A DNA stretch of 64,000 bases from HXMU1420-2 sp017643305 (GTDB lineage Bacteria; Pseudomonadota; Alphaproteobacteria; Rhodobacterales; Rhodobacteraceae). Both the position numbers and the translations under genes were made by a program. Below the pieces are notes generated by a model, which did not search any database, was not told the DNA's origin, and saw nothing but the letters and a program-made list of their open reading frames with translations. The DNA lies in NCBI GenBank assembly GCA_965217135.1, contig OZ244249.1, positions 2,790,001 to 2,854,000 of the forward strand, given 5' to 3'. Positions 8,046 through 15,621 of this stretch are shown one piece after another (the stretch's first letter is position 1; each line of letters begins with the position of its first letter).

Positions 8046-8861
8046 TCAGGCCGGATCGCCCCCGGCAAACAGTTGGTCCATCAGCAGTGAAGGCTGATCG
8101 CATCCCGCTTCGCCGACGATCGTTGCAGGCACGCCCGCCACGGTCTTGCACGGGGGTACTTCGTTCAGCACCACGGAGCCTGCAGCGATACGGGAGCAAT
8201 TGCCAATCTTGATATTGCCCAGCACCTTGGCCCCGGCCCCGATCAGCACGCCATCGCCGATTTTTGGGTGGCGGTCCTCTTCTTCTTTGCCTGTCCCGCC
8301 CAGCGTCACCGAATGCAGCATCGACACGTTGTCGCCAACCACTGCAGTTTCGCCGATCACGATAGAATGCGCATGGTCGATCATGATACCCTTGCCGATC
8401 CGAGCGGCCGGGTGAATGTCGATCCCGAAAATTTCGCTGACCCGCATCTGCAGGAAATAGGCCAGATCATGGCGGCCTTGCGTCCACAGCCAATGGCCAA
8501 CGCGGTAGGCCTGCATCGCCTGGTAGCCTTTGAAATACAGGATCGGCTGCAACAGCCTGTGGCAGGCCGGGTCGCGTTCATAGACAGCGACCAGATCAGC
8601 GCGCGCGGCCTGCACGATCTCGGGCGCGGCGACATAGGCCTCTTCCGTGATCTCGCGCAGGATGACCATGGACATTTCGTTCGACGACAGTTTGGCCGCA
8701 ATCCGGTAACTCAGCGCCTTTTCGATGGTCTTGTGGTGCAGCACACAGGCATGCACCAGCCCGCCCATCAGCGGCTCATCCCGCACTGCTTGATGCGCTT
8801 CCTCTGTGATCCGATCCCAGATCGGGTCAACAGCGGCGATCTTGGTCTGCGTCTGAGCCAT
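8046..8861 (-). CDS. cysE: Serine O-acetyltransferase
   Basis: A 271-residue serine acetyltransferase, making O-acetylserine from serine and acetyl-CoA, the committed step of cysteine synthesis. The N-terminal helical SATase domain spans ~1-145 and the left-handed beta-helix of hexapeptide repeats ~146-245 (IHPAARIGKGIMIDHAHSIV, IGETAVVGDNVSMLHSVTLG, IGDGVLIGAGAKVLG). The active-site histidines are in DHAHS and LHSVT. It diverges from the DksA-like gene. In Rhodobacterales cysE commonly borders the GTA cluster, consistent with the GTA relic about 750 bp away. Confidence 0.95.
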   Translation of the reverse strand: MAQTQTKIAAVDPIWDRITEEAHQAVRDEPLMGGLVHACVLHHKTIEKALSYRIAAKLSSNEMSMVILREITEEAYVAAPEIVQAARADLVAVYERDPACHRLLQPILYFKGYQAMQAYRVGHWLWTQGRHDLAYFLQMRVSEIFGIDIHPAARIGKGIMIDHAHSIVIGETAVVGDNVSMLHSVTLGGTGKEEEDRHPKIGDGVLIGAGAKVLGNIKIGNCSRIAAGSVVLNEVPPCKTVAGVPATIVGEAGCDQPSLLMDQLFAGGDPA

Positions 8862-8945
8862 GGCAAAACTCCTTTGCTACGCCTAGACTACCCATCTAGA
8901 CTGCAAAAATCCAAGCGCAAAGGTCTGATAGGGCAGATCACAAAA

Positions 8946-9284
8946 ATGAATGGATCGGACGCCACCCGGTTTCGCGGGCTGATCGAAGCCCGGCTGACCC
9001 AGATCGAAGAGGAAAACGCGCTGGGGCGTGGCGGGCAATCGGTGGTTGAGCTGGACCAGCAATCAGTCGGGAGGCTGAGCCGGATGGACGCGTTGCAGAT
9101 GCAGGCCATGGCAGTTGCACAACAAAAACGCCGTGATGGAGCGGCCATGCGTCTGCGACAGGCGCTGACCCGGCTGGACGAAGACGAATACGGCTATTGC
9201 GAGGGCTGCGGGGAGGACATTCCGCTTAAACGGTTGGAGCTGGATCTGGCGGCGACCCAATGCGTGAGCTGTGCCAGCGGTTAA
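8946..9284 (+). CDS. TraR/DksA-family zinc-finger protein
   Basis: A 112-residue protein with a helical N-terminal half and a C-terminal four-cysteine zinc finger: C-x2-C in CEGCGEDIP and C-x2-C in CVSCAS, preceded by DEDEYGYCEGCG. DksA-family proteins bind the RNA polymerase secondary channel and tune transcription with ppGpp; this short version lacks the long E. coli DksA N-terminal extension. An open frame extends far upstream because it is antisense to cysE; the ATG here starts the conserved helical part and lies in the cysE promoter region. Confidence 0.85.
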   Translation: MNGSDATRFRGLIEARLTQIEEENALGRGGQSVVELDQQSVGRLSRMDALQMQAMAVAQQKRRDGAAMRLRQALTRLDEDEYGYCEGCGEDIPLKRLELDLAATQCVSCASG

Positions 9285-9344
9285 GGCGGCAGGCCCGCGT
9301 TTTGGATACGCGCGTATCGCGCCGCACGGCTGGAGGGCTGGCCG

Positions 9345-9620
9345 TTATCTCTCCACCAACGCGCGCAGCACCTGCCCGAAACACCTGCAATACTCCACAT
9401 CGTCAAACCCCGGCTCCGCCGCCAGCGGACGCTTGCGCGCCGCGCCCATAAGCGATCCGTTGCCAAAAAGCGGGTGCGCCTGCCCCGTACGGGCGCGGAA
9501 CCGGTCGGCGATTTCAGCCTCCGCAATCATGCGCGCGCAGGTCTCGGCCCGCATAGGCGCAGGCCTACGGTAAAGCACCCGCCCCGCCGCGCTGACATCG
9601 CCATGCAGAACAGGCCTCAT
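9345..9620 (-). CDS. Conserved small protein that accompanies GTA clusters (DUF7742-like)
   Basis: A 91-residue soluble protein, MRPVLHGDVSAAGRVL at the N-terminus with AEIADRFRARTGQAHP and GNGSLMGAA in the middle. From memory it matches a short conserved Rhodobacteraceae protein placed immediately after the last GTA structural gene. Its ATG overlaps the stop of the chimeric GTA gene by 4 nt (ATGA), so the two are translationally coupled. No function is known. Its retention after loss of most of the GTA is notable. Confidence 0.65.
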   Translation of the reverse strand: MRPVLHGDVSAAGRVLYRRPAPMRAETCARMIAEAEIADRFRARTGQAHPLFGNGSLMGAARKRPLAAEPGFDDVEYCRCFGQVLRALVER

Positions 9621-10789
9621 GCCGGGATGACCACCTGCGCAAACAGCCCCGGGCCATAGCGCGCTGACACCTGCGCCACCTCGATCACATCCCCGGCAAT
9701 CGCGCCATCCGCCACCTGTTCCGCAGCCGCATAGCTCCAGCCCGGCGCGCCCAAAGTCACCTCGCGCAGCACAACCGCCCCCTGCCGTACCCGCATGAGA
9801 TAGCTTTCGCTTTCCTCACCCAGCGGCACCTCGGCCAGATCCCAACTGTAGCCGTCGATCCGCGTCCGGCGGATCCAGTTCAAGACAAGGTCGCCGCCAC
9901 CCGACCGTACGGCGCACAAGTGCGCCGGCGCATAGGGGCGCAAACCATTTCCGTTAAACGCCTCCACCCGGTGCACATAAGACGGGTCCGATGCTGGGCG
10001 GCTGGCCGGGCCGATGCGATAATGGCGCGCAATGCGAAGCTGGCTGGGGCTCAGCCCGATCTGTTCTGGAACACCGTTCAGCAACACCAACCAGCTGCCT
10101 TCCGGCCAGTCCTGCGACATCAACGCGTCGCTGCCCAACTGCCCGCGCAATCGCCCGCTCAGCCACCAGGTTTTTGCATCTACCAGCTCTGCCGTTTCGA
10201 ACTGGAACAGCTCCCAGTTGCCGCTGCTGCCATCCCCGATCGCAGCCAGGTTCGCACCGTTCAGCACCGCCTCCCGCGACCGGCTCTCCAACGCGCCAGA
10301 TATCAGCCGCACCTGCAATGGCCCGCCAAGATCCCAGCGCCCTGCCGGATGGCGCGGCAACGTAGTTTCCGTGATCCCCACGACCGATCGCAGCACATGC
10401 AGCTCCACCGGCACGCCATCCTCGCCCGTCACAGCCTCCACATAGCCATCGCCCGAAAGCAACACCTGCCCAAACAGCGCCTCCAGAAATGCGGCTCGGC
10501 CCTGCCCCGCATTCGGCCGCGCCATCAGCGCCAGCACCGGATGCTGCGCATACCGACGCTCAGAATCCTGCAGCACAACAGGCAAGGCAGCCGCAGCTTC
10601 GGCAATCAGCTTCACCGCACGAAACCCAACCGGGTTGCCCGCAAACCCCGACCGCGTCAGCGACGCACTGTCACGCGGGGTCCAAGCCACGCGCCCAGCA
10701 TTGTGCCAGGCCACCACGGGCCCAGCTGCGCTGGCCTTGGCCTGCGGAGCCGGCTGCGTCTGTGTACGGCGCAGGAAATCCAATTTCAT
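9617..10789 (-). pseudogene. Chimeric GTA relic: portal-protein start fused to the tail-tip protein end
   Basis: An intact 390-codon frame joining two unrelated GTA proteins. Residues 1-~135 match the start of the portal protein (RcGTA orfg3 type): SLTRSGFAGNPVGFRAVKLI, AAAALPVVLQDSERR, GDGYVEAV, ELHVLRS. Residues ~136-390 match the C-terminus of the large host-specificity/TIM-barrel protein (orfg15 type): TTLPRHPAGRWDLG, LNGANLAAIGDG, RLRGQLGSDALM, LARHYRIGPA-like and IRRTRIDGYSWD. The join lies near 10385. A deletion removing everything between the two genes explains it. The start follows GAGGAG and gives the standard portal N-terminus. A coupled upstream frame (ending in ATGA over this start) may be a remnant of a preceding gene. 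Any product would be non-functional as portal or tail. Confidence 0.85.
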
Positions 10790-10961
10790 ACCTGTAGCTC
10801 CTCTCGGTCTGACCGGCGTTTCGTGAGACAGGTTTTGCCATCCCGATCCTGAGGCTTCGGAAACGCCACGCGCGCCGCATACGCAACAGGTTGGCGCAGC
10901 GTCGCCCGTTGCCAGTCGACCCACCCCGCCCCTATCGTGTGGACAGAAGAGGGAGGATCAC

Positions 10962-12617
10962 ATGGATCAGGCAGACGTTATCATTGTGGGCGGCGGGCTC
11001 GCAGGCCTCGTCGCCGCTGCGGAACTGGGCGATCGCGGCAAACGCGTGATCCTGCTGGATCAGGAACCCGAAAGTTTTCTGGGCGGGCAGGCCTTCTGGT
11101 CCCTCGGCGGCCTCCTTATGATCGACACGCCGGAACAACGCCGCATGGGCATCCGTGACAACCGGGACCTCGCCCTGCAAGACTGGATGGGCAGCGCCCA
11201 GTTCGACCGGCCCGAAGACCACTGGCCGCGCAAAGTGGCCGAAGCTTATGTGGATTTCGCGGCTGGTGAAATGCGCCCCTGGCTGCACGCCATGGGCATG
11301 CGCTGGTTCCCCATCGTCGGCTGGGCCGAACGCGGGGGGTCTTATGCCAACGGCCACGGCAATTCCGTCCCTCGGTTCCACCTGACCTGGGGTACCGGCC
11401 CCGGCACCATGGCCCCGTTCGAAGCCCGCGTTCGCGAACACGCCAAAAACGGCCTGATCGACCTGCGCTTCCGCCATCAGGTGGACGAAATCCTCACTGA
11501 AAATGGCGTGGCCAAGGGCGTGGCGGGCAGCCTGCTGGCCCCCGACACTGCAGAACGTGGCCAGAAAACCAACCGGAACGTGACCGGCAACTTTGAGGTC
11601 CACGCCCCCTCCATCCTCATCTCCTCCGGCGGGATCGGCGGCAATTTCGATCTTGTGCGCAAGGCCTGGCCGCGCGACCGGTTAGGCGAGCCGCCACAAA
11701 AAATGGTCGCGGGCGTCCCGGCCCACGTAGATGGCCGCATGATCGCCATTTCCGAAACCGCAGGCGGCCATATCATCAACGGCGACCGCATGTGGCACTA
11801 TACCGAAGGTGTCTCCAACTGGGATCCGATCTGGCCCAACCACGGCATCCGCATCCTGCCGGGCCCGTCATCCATGTGGTTCGACGCCAAAGGCAACCGG
11901 TTTGCCCCGCCCGCCCTGCCGGGCTTCGATACCCTGTCTACGCTCAAAGCGATCATGGACACCGGTTATGAATACAGCTGGTTCATCCTGACCCAGAAAA
12001 TCATTGAAAAGGAATTCGCCCTCTCCGGCTCCGAACAGAACCCCGACATCACCTCCCGCAAATGGAGCGAGGTGTTGCGCGGCCGCCTGATGTCTAAAGG
12101 CGCCCCCGCCCCGGTTGAAGCGTTCAAGGAAAAAGGCGAAGATTTCGTGGTCGCCAACGACCTGCCTACGCTGGTCGCAGGCATGAACAAACTGACCGGG
12201 GATGACCTGCTGGACTACGACAGCCTGCACGCCCAGATCGCCGCTCGCGACGCCCAGACCGACAACCAGTTCACCAAGGACGCCCAGCTTGCCGCCATCC
12301 ACGCCGCCCGCAACTATCGCGGCGACCGGCTGATGCGCGCGGTCAAACCGCACCGTTTCCTCGACCCCGCCAATGGCCCGCTGATCGCTGTGCGGCTCAA
12401 CATCCTCACACGCAAAACGCTGGGTGGCCTTCACACCAATCTCGACGGCCAGATGCTGGGGGCCGATGGCCAACCCCTGCCCGGCCTTTTCGCAGCCGGT
12501 GAAGTCGCAGGCTTCGGCGGTGGTGGCTACCACGGCTACAATGCGCTCGAAGGCACCTTTCTCGGCGGTTGTATCTTCTCGGGCCGCAACGCAGGGCGAT
12601 CCAAGGACATCGCCTGA
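10962..12617 (+). CDS. FAD-binding dehydrogenase of unknown substrate (COG3573-like)
   Basis: A 551-residue flavoprotein of the succinate dehydrogenase/fumarate reductase flavoprotein superfamily. The dinucleotide-binding motif is at the N-terminus (DVIIVGGGLAGLVAAAELG). The GGQAFWSLGG segment, the GNSVPRFHLTWGTGPG region and the C-terminal FAD contact GLFAAGEVAGFGGGGYHGYN are typical of the predicted FAD-dehydrogenase group. No membrane or heme partner is nearby, and no signal peptide is visible, so it is a cytosolic, soluble oxidoreductase. Substrate unknown. It starts 170 bp from the GTA relic, divergently, and abuts the end of the TPM gene. Confidence 0.85.
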   Translation: MDQADVIIVGGGLAGLVAAAELGDRGKRVILLDQEPESFLGGQAFWSLGGLLMIDTPEQRRMGIRDNRDLALQDWMGSAQFDRPEDHWPRKVAEAYVDFAAGEMRPWLHAMGMRWFPIVGWAERGGSYANGHGNSVPRFHLTWGTGPGTMAPFEARVREHAKNGLIDLRFRHQVDEILTENGVAKGVAGSLLAPDTAERGQKTNRNVTGNFEVHAPSILISSGGIGGNFDLVRKAWPRDRLGEPPQKMVAGVPAHVDGRMIAISETAGGHIINGDRMWHYTEGVSNWDPIWPNHGIRILPGPSSMWFDAKGNRFAPPALPGFDTLSTLKAIMDTGYEYSWFILTQKIIEKEFALSGSEQNPDITSRKWSEVLRGRLMSKGAPAPVEAFKEKGEDFVVANDLPTLVAGMNKLTGDDLLDYDSLHAQIAARDAQTDNQFTKDAQLAAIHAARNYRGDRLMRAVKPHRFLDPANGPLIAVRLNILTRKTLGGLHTNLDGQMLGADGQPLPGLFAAGEVAGFGGGGYHGYNALEGTFLGGCIFSGRNAGRSKDIA

Positions 12618-13787
12618 CTACCAGCTCCCGCTCGCGCCTCCGCCCGACGAACTGCCGCCCCCGAAAGACGACTGCCCGGATCCGGAGGAGGAACTGCTCA
12701 CCTTCGGAATGGTCCGGGTCTCGGAATATTCCACCCCGCAATGGTGGCAGTCATAATCCACCCGTTTCAGCCCTGTGCTGGTCTTGGTGGCCTCGGTCAG
12801 CACGGTGGAATGGCTCTCCAGCGTCTTGTACCCGCACTCCCGACAGGCCCCGTAAGAGCTGAACCAGTTCTTGTAACGGTTGATCTGCATGTCCCCGCAA
12901 TCGGGGCAATACCAGACATCGTAATCCACCGACTTCAGAAACTCCTCCAACCGCTGCCCACCATCCAGATGTTCGTCATCCGCCTCTTCCCCGGCACGCA
13001 ACATAAGGGTGCCACAAGACCGGCACAGGCGCGGCCGGTTGCGCAACCAGCGCCGCAGGAACAGAGCAATCGCCGCCACCGGCACTAGGGCCAGCGCGAC
13101 CACCCATTCCCCCAACCGCTGCAACTGCCGCCAGATCCAGGACCAGCCCCGGCGCACGAGGCCAATTTCGTTTTCCCCCGGATAGGCTCCCGTCAGCTCT
13201 CGGATAGTTTCATCCACGCCGCGTTCAATGCCACCCTGATAGTCATCGGCACGGAAAGACGGCAGAAAGCCCACATCAATCACCCGCTGCATGCGGTCCT
13301 TCCAGCTGACATCATAGCCTGCGCCAATCTCGATCCGCATGCGCCGGTCAGACTGCGCGATCAGGATCATCACCCCATCATTTCGGGCCGCATTGCCCAC
13401 GCCCCAATGGTTGAACAACGCGGTGGCAAACGGCTCCAGCTCCGGATGCGTACCGAACATGGCCACGTTCTGCAGCGTGACCAGCGTCATCTCGATCCCG
13501 GTTAAATCATAAAGATCAACCAGCTTGCTCCGCACCCGCGCCTCAGCCGCGTCATCCAGCAGGTCCTGCCAGTCGTTGACATACAGATCCGTCCACCCCG
13601 GCAAACCCTGCCCGGCCTGCGGCACCGCATCCGTTGGCGCGGCAAAGCTGCCATGCGGCCCGTCCGGCGCGGCATAGTCTACCGGATCGCCACGGGTCAG
13701 CAGGCCCGCCATCACACCGATAAACAGCCCGAACACCACAACCAAACCTGCAAGGATCAACGCAACGCGCAAGTCATGCCGGGTCAT
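12618..13787 (-). CDS. TPM-domain membrane protein with zinc ribbons
   Basis: A 389-residue protein. A membrane helix at residues ~9-30 is followed by a TPM (DUF477) domain at ~60-200 (TDLYVNDWQDLLDD, HWGVGNAARNDGVMILIA, ERGVDETIRELTG). A second hydrophobic helix (VVALALVPVAAIALFL) precedes a region with paired cysteines (CRSCG, CPDCG, CRECG, CHHCG: zinc ribbons). It ends in a Gly/Ser tail finishing SGGGASGSW, the usual tail of this family. TPM proteins have been linked to photosystem repair and membrane-protein quality control, but the bacterial role is unclear. The start overlaps by 4 nt the stop of a small upstream frame. Confidence 0.85.
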   Translation of the reverse strand: MTRHDLRVALILAGLVVVFGLFIGVMAGLLTRGDPVDYAAPDGPHGSFAAPTDAVPQAGQGLPGWTDLYVNDWQDLLDDAAEARVRSKLVDLYDLTGIEMTLVTLQNVAMFGTHPELEPFATALFNHWGVGNAARNDGVMILIAQSDRRMRIEIGAGYDVSWKDRMQRVIDVGFLPSFRADDYQGGIERGVDETIRELTGAYPGENEIGLVRRGWSWIWRQLQRLGEWVVALALVPVAAIALFLRRWLRNRPRLCRSCGTLMLRAGEEADDEHLDGGQRLEEFLKSVDYDVWYCPDCGDMQINRYKNWFSSYGACRECGYKTLESHSTVLTEATKTSTGLKRVDYDCHHCGVEYSETRTIPKVSSSSSGSGQSSFGGGSSSGGGASGSW

Positions 13788-14324
13788 CTTACCCTCCCAG
13801 CCTCTCTTGCCACCGTCTGTGATCTTGCAGGAAGCGTACCGGCACCATGTGGCGCACCTGCACAATTCAGATCCGGCGTATCGGCGAACAGCCTATCCAT
13901 CGACTTGCGCCCCTCATTCTCTCTGCCCCTTATATCCTGTGGGACTTCCTCCCGCCACATCAGCGATACGTCTCCAGAGGCGTCCCTCAACCCCAGCTGC
14001 ACAGGAACCGGAAAGACCTCTTAATCGCCGCTACAAAGGCACCAACACAACTGCCTTGCCAAAAGGCCCTGAGTGATTCACGCAGGCTCAGCGCCGCGGC
14101 TTTCTCAAACACATACCTCGCCTCTTCGCTCTCACCATGTATCCCACAATACATCGCCATTTTGCCGGAGCCGATAGCAGACAACCTGAAGGGAGTTCTC
14201 GTCCTCCCGCTGCGACCAGAGAGAAACCGCCCCATGCTAACAACCGCGCGAACCTGTCGCTTTGAGACCCCGTATGTCGCGCCCGGCGGTTGCAGCGGCG
14301 GCGCGACCAGATTAACTCAGCCCC
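13788..14324. other. Stretch without a convincing gene upstream of the TPM gene
   Basis: About 540 bp between the divergent TPM and amidinotransferase genes. On the minus strand a frame at 14235-13987 (containing GESEEARYVFEKAAALSLR) runs into a second frame at 14002-13784 (GLRDASGDVSLMW) that ends in ATGA over the TPM start. Together they could be one small gene broken by a frameshift and coupled to TPM. I do not recognise it. The remainder looks non-coding. Confidence 0.35.
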
Positions 14325-15446
14325 ATGACAGATTCCGCACAAAAGACCGTCGTCAGTTCCTGGAACGAATGGGACCCGCTGCGCCACGTCATCGTGGGCC
14401 GCGCCGATAATTGCCACATTCCGCCCGAAGAACCGGCGCTGGATGCCAAGGTACCCGAAGACAGCGATATGCGTGGACAATGGGGCAAGCGTCCGCAGGA
14501 AACAATCGATCGCGCCAATGAGCTGCTGGACGCCTTTGCCGCCCAGCTTGAAGCGCGCGGCGTCCGTGTAGACCGGCCCACACCCATCGACCACGCCCTG
14601 CCTGTCACCACGCCCGATTTCCACACCGACAGCCAGTTTGGCTGCATGCCACCCCGCGACGTGCTGCTGACGGTGGGCAGCGAAATCCTCGAAGCGACAA
14701 TGTCCTACCGCTGCCGGTGGTTCGAGTACCTGAACTATCGCCCGCTGATGCAGCGCTATTGGGAAGAAGACCCCAATTTCCGCCACGAAGCCGCACCCAA
14801 ACCCCGCCTGACGGATGCAGATTACCACCCCGATTACCTTTCCGAGAAAATCGGCGTGGAAAAGCGGCTGGAATGGGCGGCCAAGAAGTTCTTTGTCACC
14901 ACCGAAGAAGAGCCGCTCTTTGACGCCGCCGACGTGCTGCGCTTTGGTCGCGACCTGGTGGTGCAGCATGGGTTCACGACGAACCTCAAAGGCATCGAAT
15001 GGCTCCGCCGACACTTCCCCGACCACCGGGTGCACACAGTGAACTTCCCCGGCGATCCCTACCCGATCCATATCGACGCCACCTTCACGCCGCTGCGACC
15101 CGGGTTGATCCTGAATAACCCCCAACGCCGCCTGCCCAACGACCAGCGCGGCCTGTTCGAGAAAAACGGCTGGGAAATCGTGGATGCGGCCCAGCCCGCC
15201 CATAACGCGCCACCGGCACTGTGTTATTCGTCCGTCTGGCTCAGCATGAATGTGTTGGTACTGGACCCGAAAACCGTCTGCGTGGAGAAATCAGAGGTCT
15301 ACCAGGCCGAACAAATGGACAAGCTGGGGATGGAAGTGGTGGAGGTCGATCTGCGCGACGCATATGCCTTTGGCGGCGGGCTGCACTGTTCCACCGCTGA
15401 CGTGTATCGCGAAGGGACATGCGAAGACTACTTCCCCCAGATCTGA
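14325..15446 (+). CDS. Glycine amidinotransferase-like enzyme (AGAT family)
   Basis: A 373-residue amidinotransferase, expected to move the amidino group of arginine to an amine acceptor such as glycine. The catalytic triad of the family is visible: aspartate in FDAADVLRFGRD (D200/D203), histidine in PIHIDATF (H249) and cysteine in GGGLHCSTADV (C355). The GIEWLRRHFPDHRVH segment parallels vertebrate AGAT closely. Cytosolic, no signal peptide. No creatine, guanidinoacetate or inosamine genes are adjacent, so the acceptor amine is not known; relatives act on glycine, lysine or scyllo-inosamine phosphate. It is monocistronic, followed by a palindromic repeat. Confidence 0.9.
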   Translation: MTDSAQKTVVSSWNEWDPLRHVIVGRADNCHIPPEEPALDAKVPEDSDMRGQWGKRPQETIDRANELLDAFAAQLEARGVRVDRPTPIDHALPVTTPDFHTDSQFGCMPPRDVLLTVGSEILEATMSYRCRWFEYLNYRPLMQRYWEEDPNFRHEAAPKPRLTDADYHPDYLSEKIGVEKRLEWAAKKFFVTTEEEPLFDAADVLRFGRDLVVQHGFTTNLKGIEWLRRHFPDHRVHTVNFPGDPYPIHIDATFTPLRPGLILNNPQRRLPNDQRGLFEKNGWEIVDAAQPAHNAPPALCYSSVWLSMNVLVLDPKTVCVEKSEVYQAEQMDKLGMEVVEVDLRDAYAFGGGLHCSTADVYREGTCEDYFPQI

Positions 15447-15524
15447 GCCGGGCTCTGTCAAATTGAGCGCCTTGCGGCGCGCATGATATCTCGTCTGAAG
15501 GCCCGCGGCCTTTCTCCTCGATGT

Positions 15525-15608
15525 GCCTCCGGCGGGAGTATTTGGGCAAAGATGAAGCCCTGTTTTCCTCTTGCGTCAAATATCCCGGGGTCCGGGGCAG
15601 CGCCCCGG
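15525..15608. repeat. Inverted pair of palindromic repeat units between convergent genes
   Basis: One unit reads CCTCCGGCGGGAGTATTTGG then GCAAAGATGAAG; the second, in opposite orientation, reads TTTCCTCTTGC, TCAAATATCCCGGGG. The two are imperfect reverse complements, so the transcript can fold into one long stem. A further perfect hairpin follows (CCGGGGC-AGC-GCCCCGG, 15592-15608). The second unit matches the element between pdhB and pdhC. It lies between the converging amidinotransferase and SLC13 genes, where it could serve as a bidirectional transcript end. Confidence 0.75.
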
Positions 15609-15621
15609 TTCCGACCTCTCG

